Assembly: GCF_002154505.1 (NCBI RefSeq)
Contig: NZ_MUBM01000081.1
Span: forward strand, 1 to 41,027
DNA: 41,027 nt
Direction of reading: 5' to 3'
From: Streptomyces carpinensis
GTDB lineage: Bacteria > Actinomycetota > Actinomycetes > Streptomycetales > Streptomycetaceae
The notes below the pieces were generated by a model. That model was not told the origin of the DNA. It did not search any database and saw only the letters and a program-made list of their open reading frames with translations. Shown here piece by piece: positions 1 through 8,106 of the stretch. Each line of letters starts with the position of its first letter. The first letter of the stretch is position 1. The position numbers and the translations under genes were made by a program.

Positions 1-127
1 ACGCGTCGGTCAACTCGAACAGCGCATCCGCGCGGGCAGGCAGACAGGCATAGAAGTCGGTCCGGAACCGGGACAACACGGTCAGGGACTCGACGTGGGC
101 GGCATCGTCCAGCAGACTCACTCTCAC
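1..127 (-). CDS. Transposase, N-terminal 42 codons only (runs off the left edge)
   Basis: Reading leftwards from a GTG at 127-125, the frame is open to the window edge and gives a peptide beginning VRVSLLDDAAHVESL and continuing TVLSRFRTDFYACLPARADA. This resembles the start of a DDE-type transposase common in Streptomyces genomes (opening with a short serine/leucine stretch, then 'FR.. LY.CL..R.DALFEL'). Only the first part is inside the window, so catalytic residues cannot be checked. The roughly 190 bases to its right contain no other gene and probably hold the end of this element. Family recognition is from memory of the N-terminal pattern. Confidence 0.5.
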   Translation of the reverse strand, partial: MRVSLLDDAAHVESLTVLSRFRTDFYACLPARADALFELTDA

Positions 128-316
128 GGCCTTTGTTGTGATCAACGTCGACTTCAGCGAGAAGACATGATCACGCAAAGGCCGCCCTGCTGTCTGCACA
201 ACAACGAAGACCGTGATCACCTCAACAAGCTGACCACGGGCGGACCTTAAACGCCAAGCTAAGGGCTTGCAGAGAATCAACGTGTTGCTTCCCGTTCCGG
301 GGCTCGTTGACGTGGT

Positions 317-883
317 ATGCGCATCCAGGATGAGGCCTGCGGCCAACTCGCCGAGAAGTTCGCAGTGTTGTTCCGGCATCTGGACGAGCGGCAGCGGCGA
401 CTGCTGATGGGTGCCGAGGCCCGGGTGCTGGGGTATGGCGGTATCAGGGGAGTCGCGCGGGCGGCTGCGGTGAGTGAGACGACGGTCCGCAAGGGCGTGT
501 TCGAGCTGGAGGCCGGAGAGGAGCCGTTGGGCCGGGTGCGGCGGCCGGGCGGGGGCCGCAAGCGGGTCGCGGACCTCGATCCCGGGCTACGGCCCGCGCT
601 GCTGGCGCTGGTCGAGCCGGACGAGCGGGGTGATCCGATGTCGCCGCTGCGGTGGACGGTGAAGTCGACCCGCACACTCGCGCGGGAGCTGGCCCGGGCC
701 GGGCACAAAGTCAGTGCAGACACCGTCGCCGACCTGTTGCGGGAGGAAGAGTTCAGCCTGCATGCGAACGCCAAGACGCTGGAGGGCGGCCAGCATGCGG
801 ACCGCGATGCCCAGTTCCGCTATCTCAACGAGCAGGTACGCGGGCACATGGTTGCTCGCAGAGGCGCCGCGGGTGCGTGCTAA
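317..883 (+). pseudogene. Truncated ISAzo13-type transposase
   Basis: The product has the N-terminal half of an ISAzo13/'Rhodopirellula-type' transposase. It has a helix-turn-helix stretch around residues 40-65 (GIRGVARAAAVSETTVRKG), a basic linker with GRVRRPGGGRKR, a second helical domain (TRTLARELARAGHKVSADTV) and the conserved KTLEGGQHADRDAQFRYLNE segment near residues 154-173. Full-length relatives are over 400 residues and continue into a DDE nuclease domain. Here homology stops shortly after YLNEQVRGHM (about position 850) and the frame ends in unrelated sequence, so the catalytic domain is missing and the copy is dead. Its broken 3' end lies only about 70 bases before the IclR gene, so this insertion or deletion sits where that gene's promoter would be. 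Confidence 0.75.
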
Positions 884-925
884 CGTTCCGCCGGTACGCG
901 GGACGACACGGAGAGTCTGGGGCTG

Positions 926-1657
926 ATGACCGCAGTCGACAGGGCCATGCGAACTCTGGAGTACCTCGCGAACCCGAACGGACGAACCACCCACACGGCG
1001 CTCGTCAAGCAGTTGGGCATCGCTCCAAGCACGCTCACTGAGCTTCTGCGACAATTGCGCGGGCTGGGCTGGGTCGACTGTGTTGAAGACGAGTATCGGC
1101 TAGGTGCCAGCGCGTTCGCCTTCGCCAGTCAGGTGCGCCCGTCTGCGCGCTTGCGCGCAATCGTCGCGCCCGTCCTGGCGTCTCTCGCGCGGGCCACCGG
1201 GGAGACGGCCGTGCTGACGGTGGAACTGCCCGGCGAGGGCGTGGTCATGATCGTAGACGCTGCCGAGGGCGCGAATCGCGTGCGCTTCGTCGCGCAGGTC
1301 GGCGAGCGCATTCCGATGCACCATGCACCCGGGGGCCTGGTGCTTCTCGCCTTCTCTGAGCGCGGCTTGGGCGACATCGAGGGCCACGAGCAGCACACCT
1401 CTGGCCCCTTCGGCGACGTCGATAAGCAAGCCTTCGCCCGCAGACTCCGACGGATCCGCAAGCTGGGGTATGCGGAACTCACTCCTCACGAGGAGCCGGG
1501 GCAACACGCCATCTCCGCGCCGATTCTCGATCGCGCCGGCTCACCGATCGCTGCCGTCACCCTGGTCGGTCCTGCCAGCCGTATGAAGCCGAACGCCAAG
1601 AAGTTGGCGGACCTCCTGGTGTCTCGGATCTCTGAGCTCAGGTGGTCGGAGGACTGA
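926..1657 (+). CDS. IclR-family transcriptional regulator
   Basis: A 243-residue protein of normal IclR length. Residues 2-60 form the winged helix-turn-helix (VDRAMRTLEYLAN, then APSTLTELLRQLRGLGWVD as recognition helix and wing). The remainder is the IclR effector-binding domain, with the usual RLRAIVAPVLASLARATGETA segment and the C-terminal HAISAPILDRAGSPIAAVTL and LADLLVSRISEL elements. IclR proteins bind small metabolites and often control the catabolic genes beside them. This gene points towards module A, with a decayed TnpB in between, and is a candidate to act on the palindrome repeated upstream of the amine oxidase and hydrolase genes. The start ATG has only a weak GGGG Shine-Dalgarno 3 bases upstream. 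The upstream DNA is an insertion-sequence remnant, so its native promoter may be lost. Confidence 0.85.
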   Translation: MTAVDRAMRTLEYLANPNGRTTHTALVKQLGIAPSTLTELLRQLRGLGWVDCVEDEYRLGASAFAFASQVRPSARLRAIVAPVLASLARATGETAVLTVELPGEGVVMIVDAAEGANRVRFVAQVGERIPMHHAPGGLVLLAFSERGLGDIEGHEQHTSGPFGDVDKQAFARRLRRIRKLGYAELTPHEEPGQHAISAPILDRAGSPIAAVTLVGPASRMKPNAKKLADLLVSRISELRWSED

Positions 1658-1817
1658 GGTTCCTCCATGCGATGTGCTCGACCGATGGCGGGCACCGGTA
1701 AGACCGAATGCTTGGTCTAACTCTGTAACACCCGCCGAACGAGCGATCCCGGACGCCGAGCAACCGCCAGACCGCGGCGCTGCCTGCACACAAGCCACGC
1801 GTGGGTTTGCGACGTTC
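1658..1817. other. Short intergenic stretch, no gene seen
   Basis: Between the IclR stop and the end of the TnpB remnant I see no coding potential and no strong hairpin. Confidence 0.5.
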
Positions 1818-2808
1818 CTAGGGACTGAGCGTGAGTGAGTCCTGTTGCCAGGACGTGTGCTCAGCCGGGCGCCCCGAACGGTGTTGGGCGTCCTGGTCGA
1901 CCGCGTTCTCTCCGTGTCCGGCGCCGGCGGATCGTGTCCGTGGTCCGGGGATACGAGGGCGGTGTCCCTCACGCCACGGGATGTCCGGTCGGGCCTGGAC
2001 GGTCCGATGCCCCGCACGATCACTCCGGTCGGGTGGGGGCGGTGCCGTCCGACGCATGATCGAAAAACCCAGGGCGCGTCGTGCGATGGCCACGGCGGCA
2101 GCCTGGTGGCGGGTGGGCTTGCGGGTGGTGCTGGTGAGGGGTTTCTGCCAGTGCTGGGCACTCCAGCGGGAGGTGTAGGCGGGGTCGACCGCGACCAGGG
2201 GAATGCCGAGTTTGGCCGCCATCGACACCAGCCGGGATCGCAGCCGGGCGACGGGCATGCCGGAGATCAGCTTGCGGAAGCCTTTACGCCGCCCGTGCTT
2301 CTCTCGGGTCGTCTCCGCCGTGAGGTCGAGGTCCTACACGACGATCGCCCCACCCTGCGTCCTGGCCCAGTGCGGGAGGCGGATGAGAGCGTGGCGGACC
2401 TGGGCATCGCGGTGTGGGGCGATGCCGGTCAGGTCGTAGGCGAAGGTGCGGGGGCACCAAGGGGGTTGCCGTACCGGTCCAGACGCCAGGCGGCGAGGTG
2501 GTCGGCGTTCATGTCCACCCCGACCATCCCGCCCGCCCGGACCGCCTCCAAGGGCAGGACGTGGCGGGTGGGATGGTCCAGGAGGCGGTCAGGTACCAGC
2601 GGCCCTGCACCACGTCTTCGTGGATGCGGTAGGCGATGGCCCGGTGCGCGCACACGCGGTCGCGCCACTGCTCGCCCTGGTGCGCGAACGCCACCCGGGC
2701 GGCGAGGACGTCCCGTCCGTGCGGGGCGTTGCACTCACTCACGCACGCCAACGCGCTCTCCTGCACACTCGTGAGCCAACAGCTCACAACCCTGCGTTCG
2801 GGTGCCAC
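1818..2808 (-). pseudogene. Decayed TnpB (IS200/IS605 OrfB), copy 1
   Basis: Several minus-strand frames add up to the C-terminal two thirds of an actinomycete TnpB. A 5' part carries AFAHQGEQWRDRVCAHRAIA and YRIHEDVVQGRWYLTASW. A second frame carries the RuvC-I region GVDMNADHLAAWRLDRYGNP. A third frame (start 2258, 146 residues) carries the end of the nuclease domain, RLVSMAAKLGIPLVAVDPAY followed by TSRWSAQHWQKPLT, and the family's characteristic C-terminus. At least two frameshifts separate these parts and the N-terminal helix-turn-helix region is missing. A living TnpB is an RNA-guided nuclease, but this copy cannot make one. Its 5' end stops about 15-40 bases from the module A promoter region. 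A relative in the same orientation lies at 38630-39640. Confidence 0.8.
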
Positions 2809-2823
2809 GTATCCAGATCAGCT

Positions 2824-2841
2824 AGTTCGTATATACGAACT
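2824..2841. promoter_or_regulatory. Operator-like 18-bp perfect palindrome
   Basis: AGTTCGTATATACGAACT is a perfect inverted repeat. It lies 26 bases upstream of the -35 box of the amine oxidase promoter, with a further half-site AGATACGAA at 2851-2859. Its core, TTCGTATATACGAA, recurs in near-identical symmetric form at 7996-8009 ahead of the hydrolase operon. A site upstream of -35 fits an activator or a looping repressor. The binding protein is not shown by the sequence. Confidence 0.65.
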
Positions 2842-2867
2842 CCTGTGCATAGATACGAAGAAAAATC

Positions 2868-2896
2868 TTGACCCTTCGTGAGCACGCCACTAGCGT
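2868..2896 (+). promoter_or_regulatory. Probable promoter of the amine oxidase-RidA operon
   Basis: TTGACC at 2868-2873 and TAGCGT at 2891-2896 are separated by 17 bases. They match the actinomycete housekeeping pattern TTGAC(A/C) and TAnnnT. The spacing places transcription start near 2903, about 45 bases before the GTG start. Confidence 0.5.
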
Positions 2897-2947
2897 CCGG
2901 TTCGGGCCGCAAGGGCCCGGAATCCAGAAGGAAGCAGAGGGTCTCCG

Positions 2948-4324
2948 GTGGGGAACGAATGTGACGTCGTGGTGATCGGCGGCGGATTGTCGGGTCTGGC
3001 TGCCGCGCGCAGTCTGGTGGCGAGTGGGGTCGACAGCACCATCGTCTTGGAGGCCCGCGACGAGCCCGGTGGGAAGTGCCATCTCCGATCGGTGGCGGGC
3101 GTGCCTGTTGACGCCGGAGGCATGTTCACCGGGCCGGGGCAGCACCACCTCAAGGGACTGGCAGAGGCCTACGGAATCTCGACCTACCCGACAGGCGCCC
3201 CCGGCAGCATCGTGCGCTACTTCGAGGGGGAGATGCGGTACTCGGAGCCGCACGAGCCCGAGCTCGAGGGTGCTGCCCAAGACGAGCTCGCCCGCGCACT
3301 CAAGAAGTTCGAGTCGCTCTGCGACCACGTGGATCCGTCGGCGCCGTGGTCCTCCGCCGAGGCGGGCAGGCTCGATGCCATGAGTGTGGAGAACTGGATC
3401 GACGAGCAGACCGCGGACCCAGCGGTGCGGCTGGCGTTGGCGCGGCGCTTCAAGACCTCGGCGGCAGCAGCCAGTCAGTTGTCGATGCTCGCGATGGCGG
3501 CCTTCGTGAGCAGCTGCGGAGGGTGGGGTGTCTTCGAGACCGAGCTGGATGAGCTGTTCGTCGGTGGTGCCGGTCAGATCCCTGCCCGCGTGGCGGAGGA
3601 GCTGGGATCCAGGGTCCGCCTCGGCTGGCCGGTCAACCGGATCAGCTGGGATGCAGAGGGGGTCAGGGTCGAAGGCGCAAATGAGGTGGTGACCGCGCGC
3701 AGGGCCATCATCGCGATGAGTCCCGCGGACGCGCGACGCATCCACTTCGCCCCGGGACTGACCACCAGACGCGAACAGCTGCACCGGGCGTGGTTCAGCG
3801 CCTCGATCATCAAGACGATGCTCGTCTACGAGCGTCCCTTCTGGAGGGAGTCCACGTCGGACCGTCCGGCGCTGACGGGATTCGCGTCGAGCGATGAGGG
3901 AGGCCCGCACACCGTCGTCGACGCGTCACCCCCCGACGGCAGCGTCGGGGTCCTGGGCGCCATGATACGTCTGCTGGGCGAGGGTCAGCGCTTCAACATC
4001 TCCCACGACGTCCTCGACGACCCGGAGGCCCGTCGGGCGCGGTTGCTCGAGAACCTCGTCCGGATGTACGGGCCCGAGGCCGCTATCCCGCTCGGGGTCG
4101 GGGAGACCCATTGGTTCCACGAGCCATACATCAGTGGCTGCCTCGGCTGGGCGCCCCCGGGCCTTCTGACCCAGTGCGGTGAGGCTCTGCGCGCTCCGAT
4201 CGGTCCCATTCACTGGGCCGGATCCGAGTCCGCCGACACCTGGTCCAACCACCTGAACGGCGCGGTGCAGGCCGGCGAGCGCGCCGCTGCAGAGGTCGCG
4301 GCCGAGCTCGCCCAGCGCGGCTAG
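2948..4324 (+). CDS. Flavin-containing amine oxidase (MAO family)
   Basis: A 458-residue protein of monoamine oxidase architecture. The N-terminal dinucleotide fold GGGLSG (about residues 11-16) is followed by EARDEPGGK. The C-terminal FAD-binding block has WAPPGLLTQCGEAL, AGSESADTWS and GAVQAGERAA, closely matching human MAO-B. Cys398 in EPYISGCLG aligns with the MAO-B cysteine that carries covalent FAD, so the flavin may be covalently attached. The expected reaction is oxidation of a primary amine to an imine with H2O2 release. It starts at GTG with an AGAGG-type ribosome site, ends 11 bases before the RidA-like gene, and heads module A. With the downstream Baeyer-Villiger enzyme, lactone-type hydrolase and dehydrogenases, a cycloalkylamine oxidase role is likely, but the exact amine cannot be read from sequence. 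Confidence 0.88.
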   Translation: MGNECDVVVIGGGLSGLAAARSLVASGVDSTIVLEARDEPGGKCHLRSVAGVPVDAGGMFTGPGQHHLKGLAEAYGISTYPTGAPGSIVRYFEGEMRYSEPHEPELEGAAQDELARALKKFESLCDHVDPSAPWSSAEAGRLDAMSVENWIDEQTADPAVRLALARRFKTSAAAASQLSMLAMAAFVSSCGGWGVFETELDELFVGGAGQIPARVAEELGSRVRLGWPVNRISWDAEGVRVEGANEVVTARRAIIAMSPADARRIHFAPGLTTRREQLHRAWFSASIIKTMLVYERPFWRESTSDRPALTGFASSDEGGPHTVVDASPPDGSVGVLGAMIRLLGEGQRFNISHDVLDDPEARRARLLENLVRMYGPEAAIPLGVGETHWFHEPYISGCLGWAPPGLLTQCGEALRAPIGPIHWAGSESADTWSNHLNGAVQAGERAAAEVAAELAQRG

Positions 4325-4335
4325 GAGGAGGCGCA

Positions 4336-4725
4336 ATGTTCACTCGGTTGTCGCCGTCCTGGATGGACGAGTCCGCCCGTTCCTTCGGTTACTCGCCGGG
4401 CATCAGGGTGGGGGACCTGATCTTCGTCTCTGGACTGATCGGCAGAGGCCCGGACGGAAATGTCCCCGAGAGTGTCGAGGAGCAGACCGCCCTCATCCTC
4501 GACAGCCTCGAGCAGGTCCTGGCGGAGGGTGGAGCCGCACTACGGAACGTGGTGCAGGTCATCACGTATCACACCGACCTGTCCGAAGTGCGCTTGTTCG
4601 CGGACGGCCGGGGTGAGCCCTTCGACGCCGAGACGCCGCCGACGTGGACGGCGATCGGCGTGAATGGGCTGGCCCATCCCGGAGCACGTGTCGAGCTCCA
4701 GGCTCTCGCCGTCGTGACTCACTGA
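4336..4725 (+). CDS. RidA/YjgF/UK114-family protein
   Basis: A 129-residue single-domain protein of normal RidA length. It has the family's opening GYSPGIRVGDLIFVSGLIGR, the central EEQTALILDSLEQVLAEGGA helix, and the closing HPGARVELQALAVV strand. RidA proteins hydrolyse reactive enamine/imine intermediates. Placed 11 bases after an amine oxidase, this one plausibly hydrolyses the imine product to ketone and ammonia. Aligning on the ELQALAV strand, I find no arginine at the position of E. coli RidA Arg105. This suggests an Rid subgroup other than classical RidA, with possibly different chemistry. A GGAGGAG ribosome site overlaps the previous stop. The amine-oxidase link is inferred from position. 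Confidence 0.85.
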   Translation: MFTRLSPSWMDESARSFGYSPGIRVGDLIFVSGLIGRGPDGNVPESVEEQTALILDSLEQVLAEGGAALRNVVQVITYHTDLSEVRLFADGRGEPFDAETPPTWTAIGVNGLAHPGARVELQALAVVTH

Positions 4726-4774
4726 TGCTGTGAGGGCCGGTGCCGCCGCTGACGGGTGTCTCGCGTCGACGCTC

Positions 4775-5497
4775 CACCCGGTCGACTGGTCGTGCATGGT
4801 CGCGTGGTCGGCGTCCGGTTCGAGGGAGGCACCGAGGTACGTGCCAGGCGCGGGGTGGTCATCGCGACTGGCGGCTTCGAGCGCGACCCCGGTCTGGTGC
4901 GTGACTTCCTGCGCGGACCCCTTCACCACCCCCGCCCGGCGCACCCACGAACACAGGTGACGGCCTGCGGATGGCGATGAAGGTCGGGGCCCGCCTCGGC
5001 GCGATGCGCGAGGCCTGGTGGGTCCCAGTCGTGACGATCCCCGGCTTCGGAGGGGAGCAGTACTTCGGGCACGGCGTCCAGCTCGTCCAGCGCAAGCGCA
5101 CGCTGCCTCGGTCTTCGACCAAGGTTTTGCCGACCAGTACGGCGGTTACGGCTTCCAGGCGGGCGACCAGGTTCCCTCGTGGATCCAGCGTGCCGATACC
5201 GTCTCCGAGCTCGCAGAGATGCTCGGGCTGCCCGCCGACGAGCTCAACGCGACGATCAAACGGTGGAAGGAACTGCGCGCGCTCGGCACCAAGGGAGGCC
5301 CGCGAACCACAGTGGACTGCGAGGTGCTCGACGTGGACGACGCAGTGATCCCGGGTCTGTGGGCCGTAGGAAACGCCATGGCCGCGCCCACCGGCATGGT
5401 CTACGGAGGGGCTGGCGGCACGCTCGGGCCCGCCATAGTCTTCGGCTACCGTTGCGGCCTCTCGGCGGCTGGTGCTCCGCTAGGGTCTGCAGTTTGA
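4775..5497 (+). pseudogene. Broken FAD-dependent (KstD/fumarate reductase-type) flavoprotein, C-terminal part
   Basis: Three plus-strand frames in succession encode pieces of one FAD-binding-2 enzyme. About 4775-4935 gives VVIATGGFERDPGLVRDFL. A shifted frame to about 5105 gives DGLRMAMKVGARLGAMREAW and VPVVTIPGFGG. A third frame to 5497 gives VFDQGFADQYGGYGF, the helical DELNATIKRW region and the C-terminal FAD motif with PGLWAVGNAMAAPTGMVYGG. Comparing with the family, a block between QRKRTLP and VFDQGF also appears deleted, and the N-terminal Rossmann fold is absent. The gene is therefore beyond repair by a single reading error. It lies between the RidA-like and LuxR-type genes and may once have supplied a ring-desaturating or reducing step to module A. 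Confidence 0.75.
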
Positions 5498-5552
5498 CCA
5501 GGTCGTTCACCGCGGGGGAGTGGGGCCGAACCAGAGAACTAGGGGCATGAGC

Positions 5553-7961
5553 ATGACCACTGGCAACTCCTCCCCACCGAGAACCGCGATCCGCACCCTC
5601 GAAGGGCTTCCCGCGAGCAGGTCTGACCGCAGGCGAGCGGGCAACCTCCCGGAGGAGACGTCGAGGCTGATAGGCCGACGAGCGGAGAGCGCGGAGGTCC
5701 GTGGCCTGCTCGGTTCCTCCCGACTCGTGACCCTGACCGGGCCGGGCGGCGTCGGGAAGACCCGGCTCGCGCTCGAGGTCGCGCGGAGGGCGCGCGTGGG
5801 TTTCACCGACGGCGTCTGGGTGACGGCCCTGGACGAGCTGACCCAACCCGACCTGCTGCCTGCTGTTGTCCTGGCGGTCATGGGGAGCGCGGGTCGGTCG
5901 GGTACCCGGGTCGACGACCTGGTGGAGTTTCTCGGGGACCGGCGGGTGCTGCTCGTCCTCGACAATTGCGAGCACATGGCTCACGAGTGCGCCTCCTTGG
6001 CAGCGGAGCTGCTCGGAAGATGTCCGCACGTCAGTGTCCTGGCCACCAGCCAGACCCCTCTCGGAGTCAGGGGGGAGTCGCGGTTCGCCGTGCCGCCACT
6101 GTCGCTGCCTGAGCCGGGTCAGTACCCGAAGCCGAGCGTTGCTGCCACGGTGTACGAGGCAGTAGCGCTCTTCGTCGATCGGGCGGAGTCGGCGTCGCCT
6201 GGGACTGGCGTACGCCTGGCGGACGAGGAGAAGGTGATCGACCTCTGCCGGCAGCTCGATGGTCTGCCCTTGGCCATCGAGCTGGCCGCTGCGGGGACCC
6301 GTCACTTCCCGATCGACGTGTTGCTGCGGCAGGTCCAGGAACGATTGCAGGTCCCTACGTCTGGCAGCAGAGCCGCGCCAGAGCGCCAACGCTCGCTGCG
6401 AGCCAGCCTGGACCACAGCTACGAGTTCTGCTCGACGAGCGCCAGGGAGCTGTGGGGCAGCATGTCGGTCTTCCGTGGCGGAGCGGACTTCGACGCCGTC
6501 GAACAAGTGTGCCGGTCCGAGGGACTCCCGCAAGACCAGTTGCACGCGGCTTTGGCCGAGCTCGTCGACAGGTCGGTCGTGACGTTCGACGGCATCCGAT
6601 ACCGCATGCTCGAGACGATTCGCCGGTACGGCCTCCTGGTGCTGGGCGACGCAGCACAGTCCGTCCGTCTCGCCCACCGCGACCACTACCTGGAGCTGGC
6701 CATCTCGCTGGAGGAGGGCTGGTTCGGCCCGGAACAGCCTGCTCTGATCGAGCGCGTGGCCAGCGAGCAGGCCAACCTACGGGCCGCGCTCGAGTTCTGT
6801 CTGGAGTCACCGGAAGAAGTGGGCGCCGGGCTGCGGCTGGCGAGCGCGTTGTGGGCGCACTGGGTCAGCCGGGGACTGCCCGGCGAGGGGAGACGCTGGC
6901 TGGACCGGTTGCTGGCGGCCGACCAGCTCTCCGGTCCCGAACGAGTCGGTGCCCTGTGGGTCAACGCCGTCGTCACAGCCGTCGACGGCGACGTCTCGCG
7001 GAGCCTGGCCCTCGCCCAGGAGGGCTGCGATCTGGCCCTACGTTTCGAGGACAGACCGGGCTTGGCCCACGCCGTGATGGCGAGAGGTTTCGCCGAGGTG
7101 GTGGCCGGCCAGATCGACGACGGCATCTCAGACCTGCAGGAGGCCGTGACACTTCAGCGGCAGCTCAGCGAACCCAGTCCGCACCTGGCCACGGCGTTGG
7201 GAGAGCTCGGCTCGGCGCTGTGCCACGCCCAGAACCCCGCACACGCGGCGCCGATCCTCGAAGAGGCGAGGGCACTCTCGGAGGCGGGCGACGAGCAGTT
7301 GCTCCTCTCCTGGGCGCTCACACACCTCGGGCTGGCGGCACTCCTCGACGGACGTCCGCACGACGCGGCGATTGTCCTCAGAGACGCTCTGGCGAGGAAG
7401 CGGTCGATCCAGGACCACCTCGGCATGAACGTAGCGGTCGAGCTTCTCTCATGGGCCGCCCTGGACCAGGGCGATGCCGACAGAGCGGCCCAGCTCCTGG
7501 GTGCGAGTGAAGCCATGCCTGAGCCGCTGGTCCCACACCTGGTCAACTACCAGCGCATGCTCGGCTGGCATTCCGAGTACGTGGCCCGGGCACGCGAACG
7601 CGTCGGCCCAGCGGCCTTCGAGAGCTCTTTCGAGATCGGTCGCCGCATGTCTCCGGATGAAGCCGTCTCCTACGCTCTGGTCGAGCAGGACCCGACAGTC
7701 AGGGACGTCACGGATCCGCTCGCCCGCTGGCCGCTCACCCCTCGTGAGCGAGAGGTCGCCCTTCTGGTGGCCCAGGGCAGAACCAACCGACAGATCGCCG
7801 CACAACTCGTCATAGCCCACCGTACGGCGGACACACACGTGGAGAACATCCTGAAGAAGCTCGGATTCACGTCGCGAACCCAGGTGGCGACCCTGTTCGA
7901 GCGAGTTGACGACGGACGGGACGAGGCGAGCCGGCCCCGCCGCCCGTACTCAGGGCTGTGA
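5553..7961 (+). CDS. LuxR-family ATPase regulator (NB-ARC/TPR/HTH)
   Basis: A large regulator of about 802 residues. It has an AAA/NB-ARC ATPase domain with Walker A GPGGVGKT at residues 63-70 and Walker B VLLVLDNCEH. The GLPLAIELAA motif, a long helical tetratricopeptide-like middle and a C-terminal LuxR helix-turn-helix from residue 728 (LTPREREVALLVAQG...) follow. Proteins of this build integrate a ligand or partner signal and activate nearby operons. It lies between the two module A operons that share a palindromic site, which makes it one of two local candidates (with the IclR protein) to bind it. I chose ATG 5553 because AGGGG at 5541-5545 lies 7 bases upstream. ATG 5547 and GTG 5520 are in-frame alternatives. 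Confidence 0.85.
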   Translation: MTTGNSSPPRTAIRTLEGLPASRSDRRRAGNLPEETSRLIGRRAESAEVRGLLGSSRLVTLTGPGGVGKTRLALEVARRARVGFTDGVWVTALDELTQPDLLPAVVLAVMGSAGRSGTRVDDLVEFLGDRRVLLVLDNCEHMAHECASLAAELLGRCPHVSVLATSQTPLGVRGESRFAVPPLSLPEPGQYPKPSVAATVYEAVALFVDRAESASPGTGVRLADEEKVIDLCRQLDGLPLAIELAAAGTRHFPIDVLLRQVQERLQVPTSGSRAAPERQRSLRASLDHSYEFCSTSARELWGSMSVFRGGADFDAVEQVCRSEGLPQDQLHAALAELVDRSVVTFDGIRYRMLETIRRYGLLVLGDAAQSVRLAHRDHYLELAISLEEGWFGPEQPALIERVASEQANLRAALEFCLESPEEVGAGLRLASALWAHWVSRGLPGEGRRWLDRLLAADQLSGPERVGALWVNAVVTAVDGDVSRSLALAQEGCDLALRFEDRPGLAHAVMARGFAEVVAGQIDDGISDLQEAVTLQRQLSEPSPHLATALGELGSALCHAQNPAHAAPILEEARALSEAGDEQLLLSWALTHLGLAALLDGRPHDAAIVLRDALARKRSIQDHLGMNVAVELLSWAALDQGDADRAAQLLGASEAMPEPLVPHLVNYQRMLGWHSEYVARARERVGPAAFESSFEIGRRMSPDEAVSYALVEQDPTVRDVTDPLARWPLTPREREVALLVAQGRTNRQIAAQLVIAHRTADTHVENILKKLGFTSRTQVATLFERVDDGRDEASRPRRPYSGL

Positions 7962-7990
7962 CCGCCCCCTACTCCGGTTTCCGAGGGCTT

Positions 7991-8010
7991 CTACGTACGT
8001 AGATACGTAT
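7991..8010. promoter_or_regulatory. Operator-like double palindrome before the hydrolase operon
   Basis: CTACGTACGTAGATACGTAT contains two overlapping inverted repeats: CTACGTACGTAG (7991-8002) and TACGTAGATACGTA (7996-8009). The second matches the core of the 2824-2841 palindrome at 11 of 14 positions. Two of the three differences are compensating changes that keep symmetry. No good -35 box follows (TGGTAC at 8021 with CATAGT at 8045 is the best pair I see), consistent with an activator-dependent promoter. Confidence 0.6.
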
Positions 8011-8106
8011 CCCTTCCCGATGGTACGGCCCATGTGACGGCAGTCATAGTCGCTCCCACGAGTCGCCGGCGGAGATGCCGGGACCAGGGCGAAGGGGGGC
8101 CTCCTC

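Noticed and set aside
1818..2808. Functional TnpB with guide RNA
   Set aside because: The coding sequence has frameshifts and no N-terminus, so even if RNA-end sequence survives there is no working nuclease.
2822..3910. A 362-codon minus-strand open frame over the amine oxidase gene
   Set aside because: It is antisense to a gene with clear MAO motifs, has no recognisable domain and reflects GC-rich codon bias.
5256..6686. A 476-codon minus-strand open frame over the LuxR-type regulator
   Set aside because: The sense strand has Walker motifs and HTH; the antisense product is Arg/Gln-rich without domain pattern.
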